A DNA stretch of 64,000 nucleotides, from the NCBI RefSeq assembly GCF_902167145.1, contig NC_050099.1, positions 62,762,942 through 62,826,941 of the forward strand, given 5' to 3'. Below are positions 32,785 through 45,343 of this stretch, piece by piece; positions within the stretch are counted from its first letter, which is position 1; each line of letters opens with the position of its first letter. The notes below the pieces were generated by a model, which ran no database searches, was not told where the DNA came from, and worked only from the letters and a program-made list of their open reading frames with translations. The stretch is from Zea mays (lineage: Eukaryota > Streptophyta > Magnoliopsida > Poales > Poaceae). The position numbers and the translations under genes were made by a program.

Positions 32785-35422
32785 ATGCGCCCCCCTCCCC
32801 TCTCTCTCTCTCATTTGGATCTCCCGCGCAACAACCTCTCCTCTCCCTCTTCCACCTCTCTCTCCCCGTGGTGCCCTAGGATTTGGAGACGGCAATCACC
32901 GGATTTTGGACCCCAAGGTGAGCTCCCCTCCCCTCCCCTCCCCTTCTTCTCTCTCTCTCTCCCTCCTCTTCTTCCCCGCGCGCGCACCCTCCCTCTCCCC
33001 CTGCCCGCGCGCGACCCCGACCCCGACCCCGACCCCACCCCGGCGGCGCTCACCCGCGGCGGCGCTCGGCCTCGCCCGCCCGGCCTCCCTCCCCGCGGCG
33101 GCGTTTGGCCCCCCGCCTCGGCCCTCCCCGGCGGCGCCCGCCCGGTCCCCCTCCCCGGCGGCGCTCGGCCCCGCCCGGCCTCCCCGGCGGCGCGGCCCTC
33201 GCTCGGCCTCCTCGGCGCGGCGGCGCGGCCCCCGCTCGGCCTCCTCGGCGCGGCGGCGCGGCCCCCGCTCGGCCTCCTCGGCGCGGCGGCGCGGCCCCCG
33301 CTCGGCCCCTCGGCGCGGCCCCCGCTCGGCCCCTCGGCGCGGCCCCCGCCCGGCCTCCCTCGGCGCGGCGGCGCTCGACCCCTCCCCTCGCGCGGCCCCG
33401 CCCGGCCCCCGGCGGCGCTCGGCCTCGCCCCCTGCCCCGTCCCCGGCCCCTGCACGCGGCCCCGCCCCTCGGCTCGGCCGGCCGTGGTGGCCCGGCGCCC
33501 TCCCGCGGCGCGGTGAGCCCGCTCGCCCGCACGCCCCCGCCCCCGACTCGGCCGCCCCTGGCCGGTTCAACCGCCCCCCTGGCCGGTTCAACCGCCCTGG
33601 CCCCAGTTCGCCCGCCCGTTCCCCCGTCCCGGCCTCGCCCGACCGTGTCCCCGCTCGCCCGCGCTCGTGGTGATTATTTGTTAATTAGCGTGTTGCGTCG
33701 CGCGCTTCGCCGCGCGACGGATTTGTCTAAATTCAGATTCTATCTTGTGTTGCGTCGTGCGCTTCGTCGCGCGACGATCCATTTTGTTCCAGGTTGTTTA
33801 GGGTGTAACGTCGCGTGTGTATTCACGCGACGTTCCACTTTGGACTCAGTTTAGCCGACGTATGCCGTCGTGCGCTTCGTCGCGCAACGCTTAACGTCTC
33901 CTCTTAACTAAGGCAAAGTGTCTCGTTGTGTGCTCGGTCGCGCGACGAGTCGTTAACTTTTTAATTTGTTTTAGAGAGCTTTGTCGCGCGTCTCGCCGCG
34001 CGACCATCCTTTTATTTATCTCCACCTGCTTATAATAATTAGACATGAAACATGACTTTACTTTACGCTAAACATAGTATCTACATTAAATTTCCTTCCA
34101 TTAAGCTAGTGGCTAATTTATAATCATGCAACGTGATCGTTTCTCGACTGTCTTTTCCTCTTTCTCTCTTAACCGTACTCGCGAGCCCGCGTGGAACGTC
34201 TGTTTACTTATTGCATTCTATTGTATGGTGTACTGTTCTTTGGTATTAAATATGTGGATGTATGTATGTTTGCGCTCGTATAGAGAACGATCCGGTTGAA
34301 GAGCCCGAGGAACTCGCAGGAGAAGCCCCTGAGCAGCAGTCGGTTGGTGGAGGCAAGTGTCCTTTGACCTATCTATGTCCTATTCATTATTTAATTCACC
34401 TCCCGCTTTACACATTTATGCCTAAGGATTGACTAGCTTTTGTGATCCATGTCCTTGTTCACCTATTTGGGTTGGATTATTACTGTTTAGCTTTATGCTA
34501 TTGCTCAACTATAATCAATGAACATGATGAGATTATCTATGATACGCTGTTTTCCCTTCTCTTATTATGATGTTATGCTTGTGGTCACCAAGGGGGCTCG
34601 AGCGGTTTCTCGAGTGCCTCTCCGTAAGGACCTGTTCTATGGATGACCGCCCGGGAAAACAGTGCAACCATGAGGGTAGAATGGGGTGCCCTTAGCTGAA
34701 TAATTAGAGGATCCGGGGTGTAGTTCACTTAGCCGTCGTGCCGTCAATGGGGCTCGGTGTATGCGGCTCGCTCTGCCAAGTTTGGGTTCGCCCCTTGGGG
34801 AGGAGTGCGGTGCATTTAGGAAACCTAACGGGTGGCTACAGTCCCGGGGAATCTTTGTAAAGGCTACGTAGTGATGCCCTGCTGGGTCACCTTGGTAGTG
34901 ATCAATGGAGAGTCATGATCTCCGGGCAGAATGGGAATCACGGCTTGTGGGTAAAGTGCACAACCTCTGCAGAGTGTTTGAAAAACTGATATATCAGCCG
35001 TGCTCGCGGTTATGAGCGGCCAAGGGAGCTCCAGTGATTAGTGGTACTTGATCAGAGATACTTTGGTACAGGTGGTTATGAGATTGATGGTTTTGGTTAT
35101 GACTATGATGCTGGTAAGTGGTACTCTTTCCGTTTGGAAAGGAGTACGTTTGGGTTAATAACTTGGGTTAATGCTAAAACTTGGCTTTCTACTAGTAAGT
35201 AATAATCTGACCAACTAAAAGCAACTGCTTGACTTATCCCCACATACAGCTAGTCCACTACAGCCAAACAGGATACTTGCTGAGTATGTTGATGTGTACT
35301 CACCCTTGCTCTACACACCAAACCCCCCATCCCCAGGTTGTCAGCATTGCAACCACTGCTCAGTCGAAGATGAAGCTGTGGAAGGAGACTTCCAGGAGTT
35401 CCAAGATTACGACGAGTTCTAG
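32785..35422 (+). CDS. Putative three-exon LTR ORF, Element D 3' LTR copy
   Basis: Exons 32785-32917, 34284-34352 and 35337-35422 have the same lengths, donors and acceptors as in the 5' LTR and remain open. Exon 1 differs at its last codon (CAA instead of CGA), and exon 2 has one Lys-to-Glu change. Since the LTRs were identical at insertion, this copy does not add independent support. Confidence 0.42.
33696..34004 (+). repeat. Array of six hairpins, Element D 3' LTR
   Basis: Same array as 24140-24448, offset by 9,556 bases. The third hairpin has a perfect 11-bp stem here (AACGTCGCGTG), whereas the 5' copy has one mismatch. Confidence 0.85.
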
Positions 35423-35683
35423 GTGTGGGTTAGCGGCAACCCCCAGTCGGCTACCTGTGAAGGCCGCGGTTATCTACGTTTCTTTTCCGCACTTTGATTT
35501 ACTGTAAGAACTATATGGACGTCTCAGACGTATGATGTAATCGACTATTTCCCTTATTAATACTATTTTGAGCACTGTGTGATGATGTCCATGTTATGTA
35601 ACTGCTGTGTACGTGAATAACTGATCCTGGCACGTACATGGTTTGCATTCGGTTTGCCTTCTAAAACCGGGTGTGACACGCGG

Positions 35684-37738
35684 TAGTTTTATTAAAGAGA
35701 CCCTCCATTTACTGGAAATCAACCATCCGTCCCTAGTTTTTGCGCGCAGGCCCCTGTAATCTTGCAAATTTAGCCCTGGACTTTTAAATATTCACAGAAT
35801 TAGCCCTAATTTCATATTTTGAATTCCCAAACTTATTTATTTCATAACTTTTGCATATGAACTCCAAATTTAGTGATTCAAATTGCAAAATGTTCGTAGA
35901 ATTATTCTCTATCTAAATAAAATGGTTTCATTTACTGTCTGCACATTCTAATTTTTATGATTAAATATGAACTAATGTAGATGTAGTTTTATTTATTTAA
36001 TAAAATAAATAAAAGGAGAACCTTAGAGATTTAAACTTGTTTAAGCTTGTGAGATTAATAATATGTATTACATAAGTTCATCTCTTTTCTAAATTTTAGG
36101 TCACAATAAAATAAGTTGATCTATGATTATGTACTTGTAAATAACACTTAGGGAAATAATAATCTACTTCCAAATGAAGTTAATTTATGTTATAGTTCAT
36201 GTTATATTTTGAATTCATTATCCCTTATGTAGTATTGTGTCCTTTTAAGATGTGTTCCAATGTTTGTTCATGCTTGATGTGATGTTCATTTGTACTTTCC
36301 AAATGTATTGAATGCATGCTCGCTTTATTTAGACAACGAGCAGTCCGAGGTTCCTGAGTGTGTTGTTGGAGACCTCCCTGAGCAACCACCTGGTGAAGGC
36401 AAGTGTCATCAGACCCATTATGTCCTATCTACTTATAATTCATTGTCCCGCATTACTTAATTGAAACCTAAGGATTGACTAGCTTTGTATTTACCTTGTC
36501 CTTGTTTACCTTTTGGGTTATTATGGTTAGCTTCATGCTATTGCTTTACTTTAATCAATGAACATGATGTGAATATATATGATACGATGATGTTATCCCG
36601 ATGATGATATTGTGATACTCTAGGGGACTCAGGCCATTTTCTTGAGTACCTCTCCGTAAGGACCTGTTCGTGGAGTGACCACCCGGGATAACAGTACAAC
36701 CATGAGGGTGGAATGGGACGCCCTTAGCTAATTAATTAGATGAACCTGGGGGTGTAGTTGGCTTTGTCGGAGGGCCATCAATGGGGGCCGGGGCGTAGTG
36801 CTCGCTCTGCCAAGGTTGGGGTGCAGAGGTTCTTTCGATTTAGTTTTGTTAGTCACCCACCTTGGGGAGGTGTACCACGTTTGTACGACTGGCGAAACCT
36901 AACGAGTAGCTATGCACCAGGGTAGTCTTTGTAAAGGCTACGTAGTGTATCCCTGGCCATTCACCTTGGTAGTGAAGACCGGGTCTGTACAACCCAGGCT
37001 AGAGAGGGATCACGACTTGTGGGTAAAGTGTACAACCTCTGTAGAGTGTTAAAAACTGGTATATCAGCCGAGCTCACGGTTAAGAGCAGCCTTGGGATCC
37101 TCTTTGATTAGAAGAACTTTGGATACTTTTATGATGATGGTTAACAATGACGATATAAAATCTAATCTCTGGTATTTCCTCTTTTGAGGAGGGACTTCTG
37201 GGTAATAACTGGGTTTATTACTAAAACTTGGCTCTACTAATAATAATAAATACTTGACCAACTAAAAGCAATTGCTTAACCTCAAACTCCATATACAGCT
37301 AGTCCACTTTAGCCAAACGGGACATTTGCTGAGTACGTTGATGTGTACTCACTCTTGCTTTACACACCACCCCACCCCAGGTTGTCCCTAGTGTACTCAG
37401 TGCTCAGGAGGTGATGCTGGCAACATGGATGACTTCAAGGAGTTCCAGGAATATGACGAATTCTAGTCCTTTCTTAGTGGCAAACCCCTAGTCAGCTGCC
37501 TGTGTAGGCTTAGCACTTACGTTTAGTATTTCCGCACTTTGATAATTATGTTGAACAATGGTTATGTAATAGACTCTGTGGATGTCTTGAACATCTTGAT
37601 GTAATCAAGTACCTTTCCGCTATTTATTTCGAGCATTGTGTGATGATTTCCAATTATGTGATCGCTGTGTACGTGAGTTTCTGATCCTGGCACATACATG
37701 GTTCGCATATGGTTTACCTTCCAAAACCGGGTGTGACA
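35684..37738 (+). repeat. Element C 5' LTR, second part
   Basis: Continuation after Element D, aligning with 57047-59105. It contains putative exons 2 and 3 (36333-36398 and 37381-37466) and ends CCGGGTGTGACA at the primer-binding site. Confidence 0.9.
36333..37466 (+). pseudogene. Putative LTR exon pair, Element C 5' LTR
   Basis: Acceptor ATTTAG, exon 36333-36398 (66 nt, acidic, ending GGTGAAG), GC donor (GCAAGT), an intron of 982 bp, acceptor CCCCAG, and exon 37381-37466 (86 nt). The last exon encodes a Cys cluster (CP-stop-CTQC) and the tail DDFKEFQEYDEF. Phases equal those in Element D. One TAG (37389-37391) lies in the last exon. The first exon has stops at different places in the two LTRs (TGA in the 5' LTR near 22212, TAG in the 3' LTR near 44819). 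It is a decayed homologue of the Element D frame. Confidence 0.45.
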
Positions 37739-37742
37739 TAAG

Positions 37743-37754
37743 TGGTATCAAAGC
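37743..37754 (+). promoter_or_regulatory. Element C primer-binding site (initiator tRNA-Met)
   Basis: TGGTATCAAAGC lies four bases after the LTR, identical to the site in Element D. Confidence 0.88.
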
Positions 37755-37973
37755 CTTGCTAACTGTAGGACCGCTAATCTAGACTAGAATGGTCGACCTA
37801 AGGACTATAGACCCTTACTCTTACCTTGACCTTAGAGTCTTTTCAAAAGTTGGTCATCTTGACCAACTCTATGTTATTTACTTATCTCAAAAGTTTTGTC
37901 TCACTTTTCTTTCTGTTTACTTTCTGGTCTAATAGTTCTACTCTTACTCTTGTGCTTATGATGTCTTCTGTAG

Positions 37974-38999
37974 ATGGCTCGTCTTAGGTGCACTGCACGT
38001 AAGTCTATGATCCCCTTTTTGCCTTCTCGCTTGGCGGAGCGTCCACTGCGTCGTACGGTGCCAGGTCAGTCCAGTCACCTAGAGAGACTACATCGTCGCC
38101 TGCACGAGGAGCAGGAGCGCCGACGCCAGGAGCAGGAACAGTAGCAGCAGGACTCTTCCCCCTCGCCTCAGCAGGAGGTGGAGTCTGAGAGGCCACCTTC
38201 CCCTGCACCTCAGCCAGAGATGCCCCCTGCACCACCATAGGGCATCCCGGCTGCTGGAGGAGACCGTGACAGAGTCGGAGACGACGACGATGCCAGTGGC
38301 AGTTCGAGCCACGGCACGAAGCTCTCGAAGGAGCCGGAGCCGGAGGGATGGATCGCTAGACCCAGTACTCGTGACGCTGCTCGTGGGTGTCACTTCCACG
38401 ACGCTCTTGATACCCTGTTGCGTCGGGCCTTTGATCGACACACTTGGTCTATCGAGTACCGTTGTGTAGTCTACCAGCATCGTCGTGGGCTATACCCGGA
38501 CCAGTGGGAGGCTACTTGCTTGGTGCGTCGTCCGGACGATGATCTCTAGGGTGCAAAGGCCTTCTCATAGCACTATTCTATTACTGAGAGGGATACTATC
38601 GAGGCAGCCATGCAAGATGCAGCACGACGGGCACTTTCTCAGTATTGCTCGTTGTTCAGTGGGGTAGCTGATGGCCTTGACCTGAAGTACTACCCTTGTC
38701 GTTCGACCGGCAGTGCTGGAGGTGTGATTGCCTCGCCAGTTGGTGAGGACAATCCCAGGCTGAACAACATGGTCAACTTGGATGTCGTGCTCAATACAGA
38801 GTTGGACCACGCCCTCGCCGAGTTGGGCAAGGTTCGGGCGGAGGTTGCGGAATTGCGTGCTGAGTGCGCAGCACTCCACTATCTGGATGGTGGTTCTCCC
38901 ATCCCTATCGGGATTCAGCACCGTTACCGTTCGTCGCCCTATGGTCGCTTCGACTATGGTACCCCAGACTGCAGGACCCGGATAGATTTGGATCCCTAG
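37974..38999 (+). pseudogene. Element C extra sense ORF before gag, H3-tail-like N-terminus (four TAG stops)
   Basis: A 342-codon frame from ATG (after CTTCTGTAG) to TAG at 38997-38999, with no frameshift. It starts MARLRCTARKS, again like the histone H3 tail, then SHLERLHRRLHEEQERRR, a Gln/Pro/Glu-rich linker, the conserved domain (IARPSTRDAARGCHFHD, IEYRCVVYQHRRG) and a coiled-coil-like tail (ELDHALAELGKVRAEVAEL). Internal stops at 38142, 38238, 38547 and 38568 are all TAG. Element D has CAG at the third position. Since the frame length stayed intact while only point stops arose, the protein was probably functional in the parental element. No known function. Confidence 0.68.
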
Positions 39000-39352
39000 A
39001 TCGACAGAGTCGGAGTCTGTAGTAATTCTTAGTTCAGTATCTCAGTCTAGTCAGTCTAGTTAGAGTTAGTTTGCTTATTTTATGTTGGATGCTTGTTATG
39101 ATGGACATGTAGTGAAGTTGGATCTTTGTAATGATTGTCACCAAAGTGTGGGTACCCCCTGCAACTTGGTGTAGTTATTAATAAAGTCAGTTATTTAGTT
39201 GAGTAATCCATTTATTTCCACTTTCCTCTTTATCTGATAAGCGGTCAGTGAAGATGGTCAATTGTTTAGTTCTATGAAGATTTTCTATACATCTTTTCTT
39301 ATGCTGAAAGACTGCATAGTCAGATTTGATATATGTGTGTGATTTCTACAGA

Positions 39353-42300
39353 TATCTGAGAACAGGCGTAGAGGTGCGAGGCGTGCTCAGCCTGAACAGC
39401 AGGCACCCCAAGAGGAGGCAGCCCCGCAGCAGCATTTGCCACCGCCACCACCGATGACCATTGAGCAGATGTTCTTGATGCAGACCCAAGCAGTCCAGGC
39501 AATTGGTTAGACATTAGCAGCCATGCAACAGGTGCAGCAGCAGCCACCACCGCCTCAGTCTCCAGTGCAAGTCCAGATGCAACAAGTGCCCAGAGACAAG
39601 TGGGCAGAATGCATGAGGAGCCATCCCCCAGTCTTTGCCCACTCTGTTGATCCCATGGACGCTGAAGATTGGCTACGTACCGTGGAGCGTGAGTTGCACA
39701 CTGCCCAGTGCAACGATCGTGAGAAGGTGTTGTATGGTCCCCGACAGCTGAGGGGAGCAGCATAGTCTTGGTGGGAGTCCTACCTCGCCACCCATGCCAA
39801 CCCTAAAGCTATCACTTGGGAGGAGTTCAGGGATAACTTTCGTCGCTACCATGTGCCCGAGGGACTGATGATAGTGAGGAAGGAGGAGTTTCTCGCCCTG
39901 AAGCAAGGTCCCCTGTCCATCAGCGAGTACATGGACAAGTTTCTGCAGCTGTCGCGTTATGCCCCAAAGGATGTCAACACGGATGCCAAGAGACAGTACC
40001 GCTTCTTGAGAGGATTGGTTGATCCCGTCCACTATCAGTTGATGAACCACACATTCCCTACCTTCCAGCATCTGATAGATAGAGCAATCATGACAGAAAG
40101 GAAGCGTTGGGAGATGGAGGATAGGAAACGCAAGATTGGTGGACCTCAGGTTGGCAGTAGCAGCCGTCCTCGCTACTCAGGCAACCCACCTCAGCAATTC
40201 AAGCAAGGTCACTAGCACCAGCACCAGCATCAGCGTCAGAACCAGCAGCAGTACCAGAGGCAATTTCCTCAGCAGCAGCAGTACCGTCAGAACAACTAGC
40301 AAGGAGGAAATCAATATCAGCGTCAGAGCAACCAGGCAGCCCGTCTTCCTGCCCCAGCAACCAACCAGAACAATCAAGCAGCGCCAGCTTAAGGAGGAAG
40401 TCGTGCATGTTTCCACTGTGGGGAACAAGGCCATTGGGCGAATCATTGCCCAAAGAAAGCAGCTCAGCAGCAGCCAGCTCCCAATGCCCCAGTCAGACAG
40501 AATGCAATGCAGCCAGGAGGCAACAAGCGTGGGCAACCTCGTGCCCAGTATGGAAAGGTGAACCACTTGGAGGCTGACACCGTCCAGGAGACTCCAGGAG
40601 TGGCACTAGGTACGTTTTCTATCGAGTACCATTCTGCAAATGTCTTATTTGATACTAGAGCAACACATTCTTTTGTGACTGCATCATGGGTAGAATCACA
40701 TAATATACCAGTAGCACCCATGTACCCACCCATGAGAGTTAGTTCAGTTGGTGGAAGGACCCAAACTGATAGATTTTGCCCTAGTACAAAGGTTCAAATA
40801 AGGGGGATAGAGTTCCCCACTGATTTAATAGTTATGGGTAACCAGGATAAAACTATAGATGTTATCCTAGGGATGAATTGGTTAACCAAGTATCAAGCCA
40901 GTCTTAGTTGTGACAAGAGAACAGTGAAGTTAGTGTCCCTATCAGGAGAAGAAGTGTTAGTGGAATTGGTCTTGTCTGGATCAAGGAAAGGGAGTTGTCA
41001 CCAAGTCACCGCCCATATTGAGGAGATTAAACCATCAGAGGCTATCAATGTAGTGTCAAAATTCCCAGATGTGTTTCCCGAGGAGTTACCGGGTATGCCA
41101 CCTGAAAGGAAGGTTGAATTTGCCATAGAGCTTATACCAGTCACTGCCCCTATTTCCAAGAGAGCCTATCGAGTGTCCGGACCAGAGTTGGTGGAACTCA
41201 AGAAGCAGATTGATGAGTTGTCAGAGAAAGGCTACATCAGACCAAGTACCACGCCTTGGGCAGCCCCAGTGCTATTTGTGGAGAAGAAGGATGGAACAAA
41301 GAGGATGTGCACTGACTACAGATCCTTGAATGAAGTTACTATCAAGAACAAGTACCCCCTGCCCAGAATTGAAGATTTATTCGATCAGTTGAGAGGAGCC
41401 AGTGTGTTCTCGAAGATAGATCTGAGGTCAGGCTACCATCAGCTTAGAATCCGACCTTCGGATATACCGAAGACAACATTCATCACCAAGTATGGACTAT
41501 ATGAGTTCACGGTTATGTCATTTGGTTTGACGAATGCGCCAGCTTACATCATGTACTTGATGAACAGTGTGTTTATGGATTATCTCGACAAGTTCGTTGT
41601 GGTGTTCATTGATGACATTCTTATATATTCCCAGAATGAGCAAGAGCATGAGGAGCATTTGAGGAAAGTACTTCAGAGGCTACAGGATTGTCAGATGTAT
41701 GCCAAGCTTAACAAGTGCGAGTTCTGGATCAGTGAAGTCCTATTCTTGGGTCACATTATAAACCGAGAGAGATTGGCTGTAGATTCGAAGAAGGTAACAA
41801 CTATCTTGGACTGGAAAGCACCAAAACATGTCCGAGGAATCAAGAGTTTCATCGGAATGGCCGGTTATTATTGGCATTTCATTAAAGGTTTCTCCAAGAT
41901 TGCCAGGCCAATGACAGCATTGTTGGCAAAGAAGGTTGAGTTCAAGTGGACCCCAGCATGCCAGAAGTCCTTTGAGACATTGAAGGAGAAGCTGACAACG
42001 ACACCAGTACTGATTCTGCCAGATGTTCACAAGCCATTCTTAGTGTATTGCGATGCTTCGTACACCGGACTGGGATGTGTGTTGATGCAGGAAGGGAGAG
42101 TAGTGGCATACTCATCCCGACAATTGAAGATTCATGAGAAAAATTATCCTACTCTTGATCTGGAATTAGCAGCCGTGGTTCATGCATTGAAGACCTGGAG
42201 GCATTATCTTTATGGGCAGAAGTGTGATATCTACACGGATCACAAGAGCCTCAAATACGTATTCACTCAATCAGAGTTAAACATGAGGCAGCGAAGATGG

Positions 42301-43942
42301 CTAGAGTTGATCAAAGATTATGAGCTAGAGATTCATTATCATCCAGGCAAAGAAAATGTGGTTGCAGATGCTTTGAATAGAAAGAGTCAAGTTAATATGT
42401 TGGCCGCTTACCCGATGCCGTATGAGCTAGCAAAGGAGTTCGACAGATTGAGTCTCGAATTTCTGAACAACACTCAAGGAGTGACAATTGAGTTGGAACC
42501 CAATCTAGAGCAAGACATCAGGAAAGGTCAGAAGGATGATGGGAAGATCAACGAGATCCGGCAGCTAATCATAGTGGGAAAGGCAAAGATTTCCGTGAGG
42601 ATGCAGAAGGAGTGGTATGGTTCAAGGATAGATTGTGTGTTCCCGATATCAAATCGATCCGGGAACTGATTCTCAAGGAAGCTCATGAGACAACATACTC
42701 TATACACCCTGGTAGTGAGAAGATGTACCAAGACCTGAAGAAAATATTCTGGTGGTACGGTATGAAAAGGGAGATAGCAGAGTATGTGGTTGTATGTGAC
42801 AGTTGTTAGAGGATTAAAGCAGAACATCAGAGACCTGCAGGTTTGTTGCAACCGTTGCAGATTCCTCAGTGGAAATGGGATGAGAGATCGGAATAGATTT
42901 CATAGTCGGTTTGCCCCGCACTCGTACTGGTTATGACTCCATCTAGGTAGTAGTGGACCGTTTGACAAAGGCGGCCCATTTCATACCAGTCAAGACCACC
43001 TACAACAGTGCGGTGTTAGCCGAACTATACATGGCTTGGATTGTGTGCTTACATGGTGTTCCAAAAAAGATAGTATCAGATAGAGGCACCCAGTTCACCT
43101 CTCATTTTTTGTAGCAGTTACATGAAGCTTTGGGCACACACTTATAGTTCAGCTCAGCTTACCACCCACAGGCAGATGGTCAAACAGAGAGAACCAATCA
43201 GATTCTGGAGGATATGTTGAGGGATTGTGCTTTGCAAGACAAGATAGGTTGGGACAAGAGATTACCATATGCAGAATTCTCTTACAACAACAGCTACCAA
43301 GCCAGTTTGAAGATGTCACCATTCGAAGTGCTCTATGGGAGGAATTGCAGAACTCCATTGCATTGGGACCAACCTGGTGAAAGACAGGTGTTCGGACCAG
43401 ATATTCTGTTTGAAGTCGAAGAGAACATTAGGATGGTCCAAGAGAATTTAAAGGCAGCGCAGTCTAGATAGCGAAGCTATGCTGACACCAGAAGAAGGGA
43501 ACTCAGTTTCGAAGTGGGAGACTATGTCTACTTAAAGGTGTCACCCATCAGAGGAACCAAAAGGTTTGGAGTCAAAGGCAAGCTAGCACCTCGATATATT
43601 GGGCCATATCAGATTCAAGCAAGACGTGGATAAGTGGCTTATCAACTCAGCATACCAGAGAATCTGTCCGCTGTGCACGATGTGTTCCATGTGTCTCAGT
43701 TGAAGAAATGCTTGAGAGTGCCAGAAGAGCAGTTGCCAGCAGAGGATCTTGAAGTTCAAGAAGATCTGACGTATATTGAGAAGCCAACTCAAATTCTGGA
43801 GACAGCAAACTGGGTCACTCGGAGAAGTACCATCAGGATGTGCAAAGTCAAATGGGGTCACCACTCAGAAGAAGAAGCAACATGGGAAAGAGAAGATAAT
43901 TTGAAAGCCAAGTATCCTGAGCTCTTTTCTAGCCAGCCCTGA
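39353..43942 (+). pseudogene. Element C gag-pol with chromodomain (multiply broken)
   Basis: Collinear with the Element D polyprotein. The gag start is ATA instead of ATG. Stops: TAG 39508, TAG 39763, TAG 40213, TAG 40297, TAA 40390, TAG 42807, TAG 43112, TAG 43145, TAG 43469 and TAA 43631. Frameshifts lie near 42575 and 42880. The longest open piece (40507-42669) covers protease, RT and RNase H. The protease active site reads DTRA instead of DTGA. RT keeps FIDD. The CCHC knuckle ([14 protein letters not shown]) and the C-terminal chromodomain (YIEKPTQILETANWV) are still readable. It is a dead copy of the same lineage as Element D. Confidence 0.92.
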
Positions 43943-43962
43943 ATCTCGAGGGCGAGATTCTT

Positions 43963-43978
43963 TTAAGGGAGATAGGTT
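43963..43978 (+). promoter_or_regulatory. Element C polypurine tract
   Basis: TTAAGGGAGATAGG lies directly before the 3' LTR, after the same CTCGAGGGCGAG motif as in Element D. Confidence 0.72.
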
Positions 43979-45343
43979 TGTAACACCCTGATTTTGGGGG
44001 TATAAAATTTCTTTCTAATTATCACCCAAAATCATGTGTTACTCTTCTTTTTCTCACTCTAGGATTTCTCTCTCTCTCTCAAGATTCTTTCTCCTTTTTT
44101 TTCCTTTTTGATTAGAAATAGATTAAACTAGTGGAGGTTAATTATTTATTTTTTGCCAAAACCTTATGAGTCTTGACATGTTGCATCATGCTGAGCTTAA
44201 AATATTCTTTGAAGTGTTGCACAAGTTTGAATTTATTTAAATTCGAAACCTAGTTTGAATTTGGATTTGAAAACTCTATAGAAAATGAAATGAAAAAGGA
44301 ATTAGAAAACTCAGAGAAAAAGAAAAGGATAAAGCAGCCCAGCCGGCCCAAGTCGACCCAGCCAGGCCGCGCGCCCGCGCCGTCTAACAGGCAGACCCCG
44401 CCTGTCAGCGGCAGTTCTCCCTCGCGCACGCCCTCCCTCCCTCGCTCGCTGCCCACTGGGGTCGATCTGTTGGCACCAGTTTTTCTCCCCCGCGCGCGCT
44501 CTCTCTCTCTGTCTCGCGGGCCCGGATCGCCAGTCGCCGAGCCGTTGCCCCGCGCGCCCCTTTCCTCTCTCTCTGCGCTGTGGGCCTGCCCTGTCAGTTC
44601 CGCCCCCTTCGCGCTCACCGTGGACCGGCGCGTGCGCACTCGCGCACGTCGCCGGATTTCTCGGCCACGACGCCCGCCCACGCGCCCAGCTCCCTTATTA
44701 GAGCCCCGCTAGTGCCCGCACTCGCTCCCCCACCTCATTTCGCATAGCATCACCCTCTCTCGCGCTCTACCCACGCCGCCAGCCGCCGCCGGAGACCCGC
44801 ACCCGTGTTCCCGACCATCTAGCTCGCTGGAGACTGCTCCAAGCCTCCCCGAGCTCCGCCCCAAGGTGAGACACCCGTCCCCATGCCCAATTTCCCCAAT
44901 TGTGCCCTGTGTTCGGCCAATTTCACCTTCGCCGGTGCTCGGCCGCGGCGGTCCGCCGTGCTCACACGGTGGCCGGCCGATTTAGCCCGGTCTAGTTCCT
45001 CGTAGTAGGTATCTGTGTCACCCCTGCATCTACTGAAGCTAGCCTAGGCCTTAGCGCACCTTAAGTCCCCTCCCCGTGGCCAGAATAGCTCACCGGAGTT
45101 ACTCCGGCCCGCCCGAGGCTTTCTCACCGCCGTTCTCCCCTCTCTGCCAGTGGATTCATGGCCTCTTCCCCGCCATTGAGTTCGTCGTGGCACCCTCTCC
45201 CTCTCTGCCCAACTCCGGCGACCTCACCGTCGCAGAGAGGAGCGGTGCCGCATGTAGACGTCTGTTTCCCCCCTGGTCTGATCCCCTCCATCCGATTCAG
45301 ATCGAACGGCTCAGATCACAGATAACGTTTCGCCCACGCGCGC
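43979..45343 (+). repeat. Element C 3' LTR, first part
   Basis: It starts TGTAACACCCTGATTTTGG and aligns with 21348-22943 with many differences. It ends at CGCGC, the target duplication of Element E. Confidence 0.9.

Larger units (their letters stand above)
22944..35678 (+). mobile_element. Element D: near-intact Tekay-type chromovirus
   Basis: LTRs at 22944-26122 (3,179 bp) and 32400-35678 (3,279 bp), with target duplication CGCGG at 22939-22943 and 35679-35683. The uninterrupted target can be read in Element C's other LTR near 57040. The interior holds an initiator tRNA-Met primer site, an extra sense ORF, and gag-protease-RT-RNase H-integrase-chromodomain in one frame with a single TAG. 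The polypurine tract is TTTTAAGGGGGATAGG. LTR differences are few outside a poly-C run and a GC-rich repeat that has gained about 100 bp in the 3' copy. The insertion is recent. Confidence 0.94.
32400..35678 (+). repeat. Element D 3' LTR
   Basis: It matches 22944-26122, with about 25 substitutions by eye, a shorter C run and extra copies of a CGGCCTCCTCGGCGCGG unit around 33195-33330. It ends GTGTGACA and is followed by CGCGG. Confidence 0.93.

Noticed and set aside
32656..33854. Equivalent GC-rich open frames in the 3' LTR
   Set aside because: Same cause as in the 5' LTR; the length differs by repeat expansion, which does not fit a conserved protein.
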